Source of the DNA: Staphylococcus hominis subsp. hominis | GTDB taxonomy: Bacteria; Bacillota; Bacilli; Staphylococcales; Staphylococcaceae | DNA length: 64,000 nt | NCBI RefSeq assembly: GCF_002901845.1 | Contig: NZ_PPQE01000030.1 | Span: 62,001-126,000, forward strand | Reading direction: 5' to 3' | Shown: positions 27,372-37,431 of the stretch, piece after piece | Layout of the letters: each line of letters starts with the position of its first letter | Position numbering within the stretch: the first letter of the stretch is position 1 | Notes under the pieces: model-generated | Seen by the model: only the letters and a program-made list of their open reading frames with translations | Databases searched by the model: none | Told to the model about the DNA's origin: nothing | Translations under genes and position numbers: made by a program

Positions 27372-28331
27372 ATGGAAAAAGTATATATAGCTGGTAAAAT
27401 TCCAGAAGCTGGTTTAAATCTACTTAAAGAACATTTTGAAGTAGACATATATGAAGGTGAAGATATCATCGATAAAGAAACATTAAAAAAAGGTGTCAAA
27501 GATGCTTCTGCTTTGATTAGTATTTTATCTACTAATGTAGATAAAGAAGTGATTGACAGCGGTGAAAATCTTAAAATTATTGCCAATTATGGCGCTGGGT
27601 TTAATAATGTAGATGTAGATTATGCACGTGAAAAAAATATTGATGTTACAAATACACCAAAAGCATCTACAGCTGCAACTGCTGAATTAACATTCGGTTT
27701 AGTATTAGCAATTGCTCGTCGTATCGTTGAAGGTGACAAACTTTCTCGTACAAAAGGATTTGATGGTTGGGCGCCATTATTCTTTAGAGGCCGTGAAGTC
27801 TCAGGCAAAACACTTGGTATTATCGGATTTGGAGAAATTGGTAGTGCAGTAGCTAAACGTGCAAAAGGATTTGATATGGATATCCTTTATACAGGTCCTC
27901 ACCAAAAAAAGGAAAAAGAACGTGAAATTGGTGCTAAATACGTTGATTTAGATACATTATTAGAACACTCTGATTTTATTACAATCAACGCTGCTTACAA
28001 TCCAGATATACACCATATGATTGATTCAGAACAATTTAAAAAAATGAAATCGACTGCTTATTTAGTCAATGCAGGACGTGGACCAATCGTTAATGAACAA
28101 GCACTTGTTGATGCATTGAAACATAAAGATATTGAAGGTGCAGCTCTCGATGTGTATGAATTCGAGCCAGATATTACTGAAGGCTTGAAATCTTTAGATA
28201 ACGTAGTCATTACGCCACACATCGGTAATGCTACGTTTGAAGCTCGTGAAATGATGTCTAAAATTGTAGCTAATGATACAATTAAAAAATTGAATGGTGA
28301 AGAACCGCAATTTGTTGTTAATAAAAAATAA
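27372..28331 (+). CDS. D-isomer-specific 2-hydroxyacid dehydrogenase
   Basis: 319 residues from ATG at 27372, preceded by AAAGGAGTGAG; an upstream frame would add 20 unlike residues. NAD-binding motif GKTLGIIGFGEIGSAVAKRAKGF near 144-166; catalytic Arg in VNAGRGPIV near 234, Glu in DVYEFEP near 263 and His in TPHIGNA near 282. Glyoxylate, hydroxypyruvate or 2-oxo-acid reduction are the likely reactions; annotated as glycerate dehydrogenase at the same place in S. aureus as I recall. Confidence 0.9.
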   Translation: MEKVYIAGKIPEAGLNLLKEHFEVDIYEGEDIIDKETLKKGVKDASALISILSTNVDKEVIDSGENLKIIANYGAGFNNVDVDYAREKNIDVTNTPKASTAATAELTFGLVLAIARRIVEGDKLSRTKGFDGWAPLFFRGREVSGKTLGIIGFGEIGSAVAKRAKGFDMDILYTGPHQKKEKEREIGAKYVDLDTLLEHSDFITINAAYNPDIHHMIDSEQFKKMKSTAYLVNAGRGPIVNEQALVDALKHKDIEGAALDVYEFEPDITEGLKSLDNVVITPHIGNATFEAREMMSKIVANDTIKKLNGEEPQFVVNKK

Positions 28332-28344
28332 TATTAAATAAAAT

Positions 28345-28395
28345 AATAAGGAGTGATCATAGAATCCATAGTGAATTCTATGATCACTCCTTATT
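28345..28395. terminator. Bidirectional terminator, hydroxyacid dehydrogenase / monooxygenase
   Basis: AATAAGGAGTGATCATAGAAT pairs with ATTCTATGATCACTCCTTATT, a 21-bp stem with one bulge at the loop. It overlaps the stop codon of the convergent gene. Confidence 0.92.
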
Positions 28396-29515
28396 TATCT
28401 TTTGTTTTATATAAAAATTTAGTTTGACCACTAAAAAATCGTTTTGGCATATGTTTCATGATAGAATTGCGCAATGCAACAACTAGTTTATTATCTTTTT
28501 GAGCAATATGTCCGATTTTTCGAGAGCGTTTTATTACTTTTTTAGTATGTTTTACACGTAATTTATTATATCGCTGTAATGCTTTTTTTAAGTCATAAGA
28601 AGCAATACAATTAGCTAAAACGATAGCATCTTCCATTGCTTGTCCTGCGCCCTGACCCATGTTTGGCGTCATTGCATGGGCAGCATCTCCTAGTAAGACT
28701 GTACGATGATGTACAAATGAAGTTAAAGGTTTTAAATCATATAAATCGTTTTTAATAATACCTGTTTCACTTTGTTTATCTAACAATGCTCTCACTTGAT
28801 TAGGATAATGATTAAAATAAGCCTGCAAATGTGGTTTTTCAAATGATACATATTTAGGATCTTTTTCATTTGCATTAATTGTAATAAACCAATAGGCTTG
28901 ATTATTGATTAGAGGCACAATACCCACGCGTCCACGTCTTCCCCAATATTCATCTGCTGTATATTGATTCATTATGTCCACTTCATCTATCATTCCTCTA
29001 AAGCACGTATAACCTTGATAAATCACTTTAGAGTCTGGGAATAATGCTTTTCTAACAGCTGAATGAATACCATCCGCGCCAATACATAAATCAAACGTCT
29101 GACTTGCATGTTTTGAGAAATGAAGCATTGGCAGTTCAGATTGAACATCCACTTTAGTCACTTCATAATCTGTAAATACAGTATTAGGTTTTATATATGA
29201 ATATATTAACTCTATTAATGACTGACGAGATAACGTCACATTTAATGTTCCCTCTTTCAATTTAGCTGATGTAAGCAAGTCGCCTTTATCGCTATAGATA
29301 TTTAATGATTTTAAATTTTGTCCGGCATTTTTGATACCTTTAGCTAAATCATGATTACCGAGTTTTTTTAAAACGTTATCACCGATGCCAATACCAGCAC
29401 CTACTTCTTTAATATCAGTCTTTCTCTCAAAGACTTTGACATCATGCCCTTGTTCTTGTAAAAGGGCTGCAACCGTTAAACCTCCGATACCAGCACCTAT
29501 CACTGCAACTTTCAT
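28391..29515 (-). CDS. FAD-dependent aromatic-ring-hydroxylase-type monooxygenase
   Basis: 374 residues from ATG at 29515 (GAGGTG upstream). FAD motif MKVAVIGAGIGGLTVAALLQEQGHDV at 1-26, the DG motif CIGADGIHSAVRK near 150-162 and GDAAHAMTPNMGQGAGQAMEDA near 283-304, the second FAD motif of class A flavin monooxygenases. Substrate unknown. Stop codon lies inside a shared terminator. The glucosaminidase gene lies 20 nt upstream on the same strand, so the two are probably co-transcribed. Confidence 0.88.
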   Translation of the reverse strand: MKVAVIGAGIGGLTVAALLQEQGHDVKVFERKTDIKEVGAGIGIGDNVLKKLGNHDLAKGIKNAGQNLKSLNIYSDKGDLLTSAKLKEGTLNVTLSRQSLIELIYSYIKPNTVFTDYEVTKVDVQSELPMLHFSKHASQTFDLCIGADGIHSAVRKALFPDSKVIYQGYTCFRGMIDEVDIMNQYTADEYWGRRGRVGIVPLINNQAYWFITINANEKDPKYVSFEKPHLQAYFNHYPNQVRALLDKQSETGIIKNDLYDLKPLTSFVHHRTVLLGDAAHAMTPNMGQGAGQAMEDAIVLANCIASYDLKKALQRYNKLRVKHTKKVIKRSRKIGHIAQKDNKLVVALRNSIMKHMPKRFFSGQTKFLYKTKDK

Positions 29516-29535
29516 TCTATTACACCTCAATATCT

Positions 29536-30327
29536 CTATTTATTAGATATATAGTAATTCCTACGTATCTTATCTTTTTTTATACCCAAACGTTCATAAT
29601 CTTTTTTCATATTATCTGCAATTTTATCTGCCCACTCAATATCGCTCGCATATTGATGAGACCCTGGATTTTTAGGATTCCATCTCATTTGATAAAGCGT
29701 AATTTGTTCGTTTTCAAAATATTGATGACGAATAAAAGCTGCACCGCCCATAATTGCTTTACTTGGTGTTGTCCAATCATGCTCTTTAGCATAACTATGA
29801 CCAGTAGCAATGGCATCTTGATCAAATGCACCAATTCCAAAAAAATTATAGTATTTATGATTATTCTCTTTAATACCATTAGCCAGTTCGGATTGACCAT
29901 TTGCTGTTTCTATTATTGCATGATTCATTAAATATATAATATTAACTTGGTACTTATCTTGGGCCTTTAAAAATGTTTGGGCCTGATCTGTTAAAATACC
30001 TTTATTTTTAAGTATATGTTTTACCTCATCTTCATTCATTGGAACCGTTTTAGATAAATCCATATATTTTAAATCATTATCTTTTTTAGAAATACTCATT
30101 GCTCTTTTCACTTCATTATTATTCGCTAGAACAAACTGATTATTTTTATCAATGGTATTTAATTGGTTTGATTGGGTTTGCTTTTGAAAGGCCTCTTGAA
30201 AACTGTATCTTCGATCATTACGTAGTATATCCTTATGATTGATACAAAGTAATACAATCAATATGATGAGAACAAACATAAAAAGTATAATAGATAAACG
30301 TAAATGATTACTATTTCTATATTTCAT
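29536..30327 (-). CDS. sagA: Membrane-anchored endo-beta-N-acetylglucosaminidase, SagA-like
   Basis: 263 residues. One N-terminal transmembrane segment (about 11-29) with the bulk outside. The glucosaminidase domain (about 100-255) has catalytic Glu140 in NHAIIETANGQSELA and the NFFGIGAFD and AIMGGAAFI blocks of the Atl/Bax family. It should cleave glycan strands during wall synthesis. Named SagA from its size and position; among the staphylococcal paralogues SagB is also possible. GAGGAA precedes the start. Confidence 0.8.
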   Translation of the reverse strand: MKYRNSNHLRLSIILFMFVLIILIVLLCINHKDILRNDRRYSFQEAFQKQTQSNQLNTIDKNNQFVLANNNEVKRAMSISKKDNDLKYMDLSKTVPMNEDEVKHILKNKGILTDQAQTFLKAQDKYQVNIIYLMNHAIIETANGQSELANGIKENNHKYYNFFGIGAFDQDAIATGHSYAKEHDWTTPSKAIMGGAAFIRHQYFENEQITLYQMRWNPKNPGSHQYASDIEWADKIADNMKKDYERLGIKKDKIRRNYYISNK

Positions 30328-30350
30328 AAATTGAAATTCCTCTAATTGTC

Positions 30351-30596
30351 TTATTTAGATAACATACTGTATGCAACTATAATAGCAATAACGACGATGG
30401 CAAACGAAATATTAATAATAATTTTCATGCCCGTACGATCTCGAAATAATACATTAAAAATAACAAGACTAATTGCCAATGAAACGGCAAACATTGCTAT
30501 CGCTAACATTAATTTCATCATAATTAAAAATATAATTCCTAATATAACAAAAATATTAGAAATAATAGTCATTATTTTAATAATATTTGGATGAAT
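30351..30596 (-). CDS. Small membrane protein, probable ATT start
   Basis: About 81 residues with three hydrophobic helices. The frame is open further upstream to a GTG at 30629, but that lies upstream of the good AAGGAG site (30606-30611). The only codon at proper spacing (9 nt) is ATT at 30596; the first in-frame ATG is at 30572. I therefore place the start at ATT. Unknown function; same strand as sagA, 23 nt away, so perhaps co-transcribed. Confidence 0.6.
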   Translation of the reverse strand: MHPNIIKIMTIISNIFVILGIIFLIMMKLMLAIAMFAVSLAISLVIFNVLFRDRTGMKIIINISFAIVVIAIIVAYSMLSK

Positions 30597-30683
30597 AAGT
30601 CCTCTCTCCTTACACTTTAATTTATACACTCTACTTTATCATAATAGATGTATACTATATTTTACAAATTCATTTCTAAAAAA

Positions 30684-30723
30684 ACTCCTTAACATAAGTC
30701 ATCTCATTCTTATATTAAGGAGT
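30684..30723 (-). terminator. Terminator of the formate dehydrogenase operon
   Basis: ACTCCTTAA(C)ATAAG pairs with CTTATATTAAGGAGT, followed on the minus strand by seven T residues. Confidence 0.85.
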
Positions 30724-30737
30724 CGTATCTATTCAAT

Positions 30738-31205
30738 TTATTTTCTAGACATGCCTTTAAGTAAATTTAGCATGTACGTTAAGCTACGATTCATATCATC
30801 ATCTTTTAATACACTCATTAAGCTTCGTATCGTCATTTTGGCATTTGGACTTGCTTGATTAGCTACGTGTAAGCCACTATTAAGTTTATTTAAAAATTGA
30901 CTTAGTTCTTTAACTTCTAGATTTCCAAGCATAAATACCATTGGAGCTAAATTTGTAATCAGTCCAGTATACATATCTTTATTTAATTCCGTAGCGAATT
31001 TATTTATAATAACTTGACGACCTTTAATACCACCGTTAATAGCATCTAAGAGTTTTGCATCATCTAAATTTTTAATAATACGAATAGCTTTTAAAATACT
31101 ATCCTTATTTTCAACAATTGCATCTGTAACTTCATTCAAACTTTCCAATTTAAGTTGTTCCTTTGATTTTTCAAGACGATTAATTTTAGTTATTCTTTCA
31201 GCCAT
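30738..31205 (-). CDS. DUF1641-family partner of formate dehydrogenase
   Basis: 155 residues from ATG at 31205, one nucleotide past the fdh stop, with GGTGG as ribosome site; a longer frame overlaps fdh and is rejected. Helical protein with the block AINGGIKGRQVIINKFATE and a C-terminal segment, typical of DUF1641. Such proteins are found next to formate dehydrogenase genes and are thought to be small or accessory subunits; the role is inferred from this coupling. Confidence 0.83.
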   Translation of the reverse strand: MAERITKINRLEKSKEQLKLESLNEVTDAIVENKDSILKAIRIIKNLDDAKLLDAINGGIKGRQVIINKFATELNKDMYTGLITNLAPMVFMLGNLEVKELSQFLNKLNSGLHVANQASPNAKMTIRSLMSVLKDDDMNRSLTYMLNLLKGMSRK

Positions 31206-31206
31206 A

Positions 31207-34158
31207 TTAATCCACCACATTTCCCGGGAAAATATAATCCTTACGCTTCCATTTTTTCTGAACTTGGACACTATATTGTGGATGACGATGTTTATCTACA
31301 CGGAAATTCGTTGGATTTAAAGGAGATTTACCTTTTCTAGTTATAACCTCTAAACGACAATGTGTACGTTTATAAGATGGTGTGTGTGTAGCATAATCCG
31401 CGTCACTATTAGTTAATTTATTTATAGCACCTATATCACCATTACTCATAGCATCATTATTTAAAGGAATATATATCTCTTTTCCTTTAACTCTATCAGT
31501 AATTGTAGCAACTAAAGTAGCTTCTCCTGTATCAGAAATAAGTTTTACTTCTGCACCCTCATGGATATCGCGATCTTTTGCTAATTCAGGTGAAATTTCT
31601 ACAAATGCATGAGGCATTTTATATTTAATCATTTCTGTTTGATATGTCATATTTCCTTCATGGAAATGTTCTAGTACGCGACCATTATTCACATGTAAAT
31701 CATATACTTCATCTTCTTTAAAGAAATTATCAAATGTTAATTTAAATAATTTTGCACGTTTATTATCGAAATTAAAGCCATCAAGATATAATGTAGGTTG
31801 ATCTATACCATCTGGTGCTACAGGCCATTGTAAACTGTTAAAACCTTCTAATCTTTCATAGCTGACACCTGAATAAGAAGGTGTTAAGCGTGCAATTTCG
31901 TCCATAATTTCTGAAGGATGACTATAATTCCAATCAAAGCCCATTCTTTTAGCAATCAATTGGAAAATTACCCAGTCAGGTTTTGAGTCACCTAAAGGTG
32001 ATAATGCTTGATTAATACGTTGAATTCTACGCTCTGTATTTGTATATGTGCCATCTTTTTCTAACGAAGGACTAGCTGGTAACACAACATCCGCATACGT
32101 TGCTGTAAATGTTAAAAATTCATCTTGAACTACCAAAAATTCAACTTTTTCTAATGCAGATTGTACATAGTTAATATTTGAATCTACAATTCCTGTATCT
32201 TCACCATACAAATATAGTGAATGAATTTGTCCTTCATGAATACCATCCATCATTTGATGATTATCACGACCAGGCGTTGGATTCAATGTGACACCATACT
32301 CTTTCTCAAATTTCGCTCTAATTTCATCATTGTGTATCATTTGATAACCTGGAAATTGATCTGGCATACTTCCCATATCACTTGCACCTTGAACATTATT
32401 GTGGCCGCGTAATGGATAAGCCCCTGTGCCAGGTCTTCTATAGTTACCTGTTACAAGAAGAAGATTTGAAATTGCTGTACTTGTATCACTACCAATATCT
32501 TGTTGTGTGACACCCATTGCCCAACAAATAGCTACAGATTCTGCTTTTGCGCATTCTTCCGCGAAACTAATTAACCGCGCTTTTGAAATTCCTGTAACCT
32601 CTTCAGTAAATTCTAATGAAAATGGAGTTAACGACTCATAGTATTCATCAAAATTGTCAACCCACTTTTTAATAAATTCGATATCATGTAAATGATGATC
32701 GATAATATATTTTGTCACAGCACTCAACCATACTAAGTCTGTACCAGGTTTAGGTTGATAAAATTCATCTGCACGTTCAGCCATTTCATGTTTACGAATA
32801 TCAAAGACATGCATTCTTTGTCCAAACAATTTCTGTGCACGTTTAATTCTTGAAGCAATAACTGGATGTGCTTCTGCTGTATTTGTACCAATAAGTACCG
32901 TCATAGCTGCTTTTTCCAAGTCATCAATAGAACCTGAGTCCCCGCCATGTCCTACCGTTCTAAATAATCCTTTTGTAGCAGGTGCTTGACAATACCTCGA
33001 ACAATTATCAATATTATTTGAACCAAATACTTGGCGAGAAAGTTTCTGCATTAAATATGACTCTTCGTTTGTACCTTTTGAAGAGGCGATAAATGCTAGA
33101 TGATCGCCACCATATTTATTTTTAATGCGCTTAAAGTTCTCTTCTATAACATCAAGGGCTTCTTCCCATTCAACCTCATGAAATTCACCATTTTTACGTA
33201 CTAAAGGTTTAGTTAAACGTTGATCCGAATTAATGTGTCCCCATGAGAATTTACCTTTTACACAAGTAGAGATTTTATTTGCTGGAGAGTCGTGTGATGG
33301 TTGAACTTTTAAGATTTCTCTATCTTTTGTCCATACATCAAATGAACATCCTACACCACAATATGTACATACTGTTTTAGTTTTTTTAATTCTTTCTTTG
33401 CGCATCTCTGCTTCAGAATCCGACACAGCAAATAACAATCCATCTCCTGGTTCAGCTTTTTTAGTTAAATCAATCATAGCTGCTAATGAACCCGGTTCTG
33501 TATCAGTTAAATATCCTGCATTACCCTCCATATTGACTTCCATCATTGCATTACATGGACATACTGTCGCACATTGACCACATGATACACAAGACGATTC
33601 ATTTATTGGAACATCATTATCCCAAATCACACGTGGGTGCTCACGATCCCAGTCTATAGAAAGTGTTTCGTTAACTTCCACATCTTGACATGCTTCTACA
33701 CATCTGCCACATAGGATACATTGGTCTGGGTCATAACGATAGAAAGGACCATAATCTTTTTCATAAGGTTTTGTTTTATATTCATATGATTGTTCTTGTA
33801 ATCCCCATGCATCCATGGCATTGTGAATCTCACAATCACCGTTATTATAATCACATACCGTACAATACAGCATATGCTTTTCTAAAATTCTATCTAATGC
33901 TTCTTTTTGGCTAGCTTTCACTCGTTTATTTTGAGTATTGACTGACATCGGACGGTCAACTACTGTACTACACGCTCGTTCAACTTTACCGTCAATTTCA
34001 ACCATGCAAGTATCACAGGTTTGAATTGGACCCATGGATTCGTTATAGCAAATTGAAGGCACGAAAGTATCACGAGATTTAATAAATTCGAGTAAATTTG
34101 TTCCAGGTTCTACAAGATAATCCACATCATCTAGGGTTAAAACTAAATGTTCTTGCAT
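31207..34158 (-). CDS. fdhA: Molybdenum-dependent formate dehydrogenase, catalytic subunit
   Basis: 983 residues from ATG at 34158 (GGTGGGG upstream). Oxidises formate to CO2. N-terminal [2Fe-2S] domain (C37, C48, C51, C63), a His-Cys cluster near H95, C99, C102 and C109, two ferredoxin [4Fe-4S] motifs (C147/150/153/157 and C190/193/196/200), and the molybdopterin domain starting with C264-x2-C267-x3-C271. The metal ligand in CSRYCQAP is Cys390, not selenocysteine. C-terminal molybdopterin-dinucleotide-binding domain follows. Needs the cofactor made at 5-14 kb and FdhD. Confidence 0.94.
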   Translation of the reverse strand: MQEHLVLTLDDVDYLVEPGTNLLEFIKSRDTFVPSICYNESMGPIQTCDTCMVEIDGKVERACSTVVDRPMSVNTQNKRVKASQKEALDRILEKHMLYCTVCDYNNGDCEIHNAMDAWGLQEQSYEYKTKPYEKDYGPFYRYDPDQCILCGRCVEACQDVEVNETLSIDWDREHPRVIWDNDVPINESSCVSCGQCATVCPCNAMMEVNMEGNAGYLTDTEPGSLAAMIDLTKKAEPGDGLLFAVSDSEAEMRKERIKKTKTVCTYCGVGCSFDVWTKDREILKVQPSHDSPANKISTCVKGKFSWGHINSDQRLTKPLVRKNGEFHEVEWEEALDVIEENFKRIKNKYGGDHLAFIASSKGTNEESYLMQKLSRQVFGSNNIDNCSRYCQAPATKGLFRTVGHGGDSGSIDDLEKAAMTVLIGTNTAEAHPVIASRIKRAQKLFGQRMHVFDIRKHEMAERADEFYQPKPGTDLVWLSAVTKYIIDHHLHDIEFIKKWVDNFDEYYESLTPFSLEFTEEVTGISKARLISFAEECAKAESVAICWAMGVTQQDIGSDTSTAISNLLLVTGNYRRPGTGAYPLRGHNNVQGASDMGSMPDQFPGYQMIHNDEIRAKFEKEYGVTLNPTPGRDNHQMMDGIHEGQIHSLYLYGEDTGIVDSNINYVQSALEKVEFLVVQDEFLTFTATYADVVLPASPSLEKDGTYTNTERRIQRINQALSPLGDSKPDWVIFQLIAKRMGFDWNYSHPSEIMDEIARLTPSYSGVSYERLEGFNSLQWPVAPDGIDQPTLYLDGFNFDNKRAKLFKLTFDNFFKEDEVYDLHVNNGRVLEHFHEGNMTYQTEMIKYKMPHAFVEISPELAKDRDIHEGAEVKLISDTGEATLVATITDRVKGKEIYIPLNNDAMSNGDIGAINKLTNSDADYATHTPSYKRTHCRLEVITRKGKSPLNPTNFRVDKHRHPQYSVQVQKKWKRKDYIFPGNVVD

Positions 34159-34356
34159 TGCTTTCCCCACCTTATAATTATATTCCGTAAACAACCAATT
34201 TCATTAAGATTCTGTATTGTTTCCCCATATTCAATACAGAATTAATATTATTGTATAACTAAAATCATATAATGTTAAGGCTTTCAATACTATCTATTGA
34301 CCTTTCTTTATTCTTTTAAATAAAGCATATACTCTTAAATTTTTATATCTTTAAAT

Positions 34357-34394
34357 AAAAAATCCGAGACATATAAATGAGTCTCAGATTTTTT
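34357..34394 (-). terminator. Terminator of the LCP gene
   Basis: AAAAAATC(C)GAGAC pairs with GTCTCAGATTTTTT; located 18 nt beyond the stop. Confidence 0.85.
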
Positions 34395-34412
34395 AAATTC
34401 TATATCAATCTT

Positions 34413-35360
34413 TTATTTTTTCAAATTATTATTTAATACCTCTGTCATTTGCCCTTTTGAACTTTCATTAGGAATAAAATACCATAATCCGTCATTTTGA
34501 ATACTACCTGTACCTTCTAGCTGATGACGATTCACTGTATCATTAGCCTCTTTATAATGACTTCTAATTTCATTTAAGTCTCCTAATGTTAAATCGGTTG
34601 TGACGTTCTTTTGAATTTGAGTAATTAATGATGGCAAATGTGTAATCGCTGAAGAACTCACCATTTTATTTGCCATAGCTTGTAAAACTAGTTGTTGACG
34701 TTCTTGACGTCCAAAATCGCCACCTGCACCTGTTTCTTTACGACTTCTAATAAATGCCATAGCTGTATCTCCATCAACATGAGTGGATTGCCCTTTAGTA
34801 AATGTTGTACCTTGAACTGTAAATGTATCATTACTCGTTATGTTAACACCGCCGACCGAATCAATCATGTCGTGTAATCCATCCATATCAATAGTAGCAT
34901 AGTGATCTATTGGCACATTCATTAGTTTTTCTAATGATTTAACAGCCATGGTAGGGCCCCCATAAGCATAAGCATGATTAATTTTTTCAGTTGTACCTCT
35001 TCCTACGATTTCTGCTTGAGTATCACGTGGAATACTTACAAGCTCAGTCGTTTTTTTCTTTGGATTCACTGATAAAATCATTATTGTATCACTACGTTCA
35101 CCATCATTTGTACTTTTACGTTGTGCATTAGAGTCAACACCAAATAAGACAATTGTAAATGGATCTCCATTTCTTAAATTAACATTATGAGAACGCAATT
35201 CAGATTGTTGACGATGAAGCGGGTTATGAATTTTATTACCTGTGATCAATATCGTTGCTGCGATAACGGCTACAGCAACGATAGCTAACACAACAAGTAT
35301 ACTAATAACCCATTTCATTATTTTACTAGAGGAATGTTTTTTCTTATCAGGACGTTGCAT
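34413..35360 (-). CDS. lcpC: LytR-CpsA-Psr (LCP) family glycopolymer ligase
   Basis: 315 residues. Short basic cytoplasmic tail, one membrane helix (about 17-38), then the extracellular LCP domain (about 70-230). Family residues: FGVDSN, SDTIMILSVNP, SIPRDT with the catalytic-site Arg, KINHAYAYGG and IRSRKETGAGGDFGRQERQQ. LCP enzymes attach wall teichoic acid or capsule to peptidoglycan. The lcpC symbol rests on position near suhB and fdh in S. aureus and is less certain than the family. Confidence 0.87.
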   Translation of the reverse strand: MQRPDKKKHSSSKIMKWVISILVVLAIVAVAVIAATILITGNKIHNPLHRQQSELRSHNVNLRNGDPFTIVLFGVDSNAQRKSTNDGERSDTIMILSVNPKKKTTELVSIPRDTQAEIVGRGTTEKINHAYAYGGPTMAVKSLEKLMNVPIDHYATIDMDGLHDMIDSVGGVNITSNDTFTVQGTTFTKGQSTHVDGDTAMAFIRSRKETGAGGDFGRQERQQLVLQAMANKMVSSSAITHLPSLITQIQKNVTTDLTLGDLNEIRSHYKEANDTVNRHQLEGTGSIQNDGLWYFIPNESSKGQMTEVLNNNLKK

Positions 35361-35475
35361 CTTCCTCCTCCTATTCTATTTATATTAAAATATATCTCCA
35401 TTATTATATATTAAATGATTTAATTTACTATACAACTTTAGTAGGAAATATATCAAATAACTAAGAATAGAAGTA

Positions 35476-36255
35476 TTAGTGTTCATCATTAATAATAGCT
35501 AATATCTCCTCGTAGCACCCTTTATTACTAATAATAAAGGGACCACCTTTAGCGAAATCAAGATGTTGCCCATCCATTTGCGTCATCACTAATCCTAATT
35601 CTTTAGCGAATAAAAACTGTGCTGCGATATCCCAAGGTTTAGGATTGGTATTAAAATGTGCTCCAAATTGTCCTTTAATTACTCGCACTGAATCTAATCC
35701 GCAAGCTCCTATATATCTCACACTAAAAGACGATTGATACAAAGCTTTACTTAAATTTTCACTCACGTATTCTGAACCAAATGAAACAATAGTATCTTTA
35801 AGCGATAATACTTCTGGAGACTCAAGTTTGACATTATTCATGAAAGCTCCCTTACCTTCAATTGCTTTATATATTATTTTATGAGCGTAGTCATAAATAT
35901 AAGATAATTTAGGTTGTCCATTTTCAAAGTAAGCTAAAATAATACAATAATCTTCTTGTTGTTTCACTAAATTGGCTGTTCCATCAATAGGGTCCATAAT
36001 CCAAAGGTGTCCCTGATAGGGTTCAATACCATCATTATTTTTTTCTTCAGCTAATAACTGATGTGTAGGAAAATACTTTTCAAGATAGGCTTCGAAATCA
36101 TTTTGGATTTGTTTATCTACATTTGTAACTAAATCGAATCGATTTTCTTTTGTTTCTGTAACCATATTTTTAATTAAATTAGGAATAATATCATCTAAAT
36201 GTTGGAACCAATTCGTAATATGCTTATCTATAAATTGAAGTTGTTGATTTTGCAT
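35476..36255 (-). CDS. suhB: Inositol monophosphatase-family phosphatase
   Basis: 259 residues. Metal-binding motifs LLAEEKN near 69 and WIMDPIDGTANLV near 84-96, and the C-terminal KPWDIAAQFLFAKELG near 202 are the IMPase signature. Mg-dependent phosphatase of inositol phosphate, NADP or a related sugar phosphate; exact substrate open. Its ATG lies about 56 nt from the end of the RsaI-like RNA on the same strand. Confidence 0.88.
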   Translation of the reverse strand: MQNQQLQFIDKHITNWFQHLDDIIPNLIKNMVTETKENRFDLVTNVDKQIQNDFEAYLEKYFPTHQLLAEEKNNDGIEPYQGHLWIMDPIDGTANLVKQQEDYCIILAYFENGQPKLSYIYDYAHKIIYKAIEGKGAFMNNVKLESPEVLSLKDTIVSFGSEYVSENLSKALYQSSFSVRYIGACGLDSVRVIKGQFGAHFNTNPKPWDIAAQFLFAKELGLVMTQMDGQHLDFAKGGPFIISNKGCYEEILAIINDEH

Positions 36256-36310
36256 GATGTCACCTCAACGTTTTTATTCATCTTATCATATAACATATTA
36301 TTTTTTTAAA

Positions 36311-36464
36311 ATAAAAAATCGGCTAGTCATTTGCTAGCCGACAAAATAGAAAGGAAAGTAAGTAATAAATATTGAAGATGTTTCGATGTAACCCGAACGA
36401 CTCACCTTGAGCTATCTGTTATATAGCCCCTACCCCTTTGTTTGAAATCGTTCTACCCTGTTAC
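36311..36464 (-). ncRNA. rsaI: RsaI (RsaOG) small regulatory RNA
   Basis: A minus-strand transcription unit without an open frame, between suhB and an HTH regulator, the place of RsaI in S. aureus as I recall. Promoter -35 TTACAA (36495-36500), 17-bp spacer, -10 TAATAT (36472-36477). Predicted length about 150 nt, close to the known size. The RNA is G-rich in its 5' half (CAGGGTAG, AGGGGTAGGGGC) and ends in a strong hairpin at 36319-36341 with a T-tract. A perfect cre overlaps the -35, agreeing with the known CcpA repression of RsaI. Confidence 0.85.
36319..36341 (-). terminator. Rho-independent terminator of the RsaI RNA
   Basis: TCGGCTAG and CTAGCCGA form the stem (loop TCATTTG on the plus strand); TTTTTTATTTT follows on the minus strand. 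Confidence 0.93.
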
Positions 36465-36494
36465 AAATATTATATTAGCATAATCACCTAATAA

Positions 36495-36509
36495 TTGTAA
36501 GCGTTTTCT
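36495..36509. promoter_or_regulatory. CcpA site (cre) at the RsaI promoter
   Basis: TTGTAAGCGTTTTCT fits WTGNAANCGNWNNCW at all positions and overlaps the -35 box of the sRNA, so binding would block it when glucose is present. Confidence 0.85.
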
Positions 36510-36623
36510 AAATAAAAATAGTTTATTTTTACACTTATAATCAACTTATTACTATAAATGTCTTGAATCCCGGTCTTATGTTATAATTAATGTAATATGT
36601 AATGTTCATAGGTGGTGAGTATA

Positions 36624-37319
36624 TTGAATAAAATGGAAAGACAAAATCAAATGATGTCATTAATTCAACAAGGACATAAAATCAATGCTTCTGATTTAGC
36701 AAAACAATTTAATGTTTCTACCCGTACAATTACTAGAGATATTAATGACTTAGAATCTAAAGGCGTTCATATATACGCTCATAAAGGAAGACATGGTGGA
36801 TATGAAATTCAAAATACTGATCATTATTTTCAACTTAAATTAAATGAATCTGAACTTATTGCACTATTTTTAACTTTGCAAGAAAGTCAATCTCACTCTA
36901 CATTACCTTACACTCAAGACATTCGTTCAATTATGAATAAATGTTTAAAAACACCTAATACACAAATGCTAAAAATACTGAAACATATCTCCAATAATAT
37001 TAAATTAGAAGATACACGTTCTCTAACATTACCACATCTATTTTCAGAAATTTTAATTTATAGTAACGAAAGACATGTTATGCTTGTTGACTTTTCAGAA
37101 AATAATGAAATTACTGCAGAAAATGTGATATTCATCGGTTTACTATGCCGTAACGGTCAATGGTTTGCTATTGTTTATGAAATTGGATTCGGTAGAACTC
37201 GTGAATTATCAATATTAAATATTGTTGATATTTCTTATTCATTTGAAAAAAAGATTCAAACATACGATATTACTATTCATAACTATAAGGAATTTCTACA
37301 GACTAAAAACAATGAATAA
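36624..37319 (+). CDS. DeoR/HTH_11-type transcriptional regulator
   Basis: 231 residues from TTG at 36624, 8 nt after AGGTGG; ATG at 36633 is the alternative. N-terminal winged helix (about 4-60): ERQNQMMSLIQQGHKINASDLAKQFNVSTRTITRDINDLESKG, then the wing GRHGGYEIQ. The C-terminal part resembles a degenerate WYL-type effector domain (ENVIFIGLLCRNGQWFAIVYEIGFGRTRELSI). Target unknown. Divergent from the RsaI promoter. Confidence 0.8.
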   Translation: MNKMERQNQMMSLIQQGHKINASDLAKQFNVSTRTITRDINDLESKGVHIYAHKGRHGGYEIQNTDHYFQLKLNESELIALFLTLQESQSHSTLPYTQDIRSIMNKCLKTPNTQMLKILKHISNNIKLEDTRSLTLPHLFSEILIYSNERHVMLVDFSENNEITAENVIFIGLLCRNGQWFAIVYEIGFGRTRELSILNIVDISYSFEKKIQTYDITIHNYKEFLQTKNNE

Positions 37320-37431
37320 TGAATATAGTGAGTATTGAAGAAATTTCGATGTATTCTCACTTTCATTCTTAAATACTAAATGCTTACACACCATATATCC
37401 TTAACATTCTCTTTTAAAGGATGAGTGTACC

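Noticed and set aside
33000-33004. Selenocysteine in formate dehydrogenase
   Set aside because: The ligand codon is an ordinary Cys (C390), with no in-frame TGA and no SECIS-like stem needed.
33690-33914. 74-codon His/Tyr-rich frame opposite the formate dehydrogenase gene
   Set aside because: Antisense shadow of the ferredoxin-domain coding.
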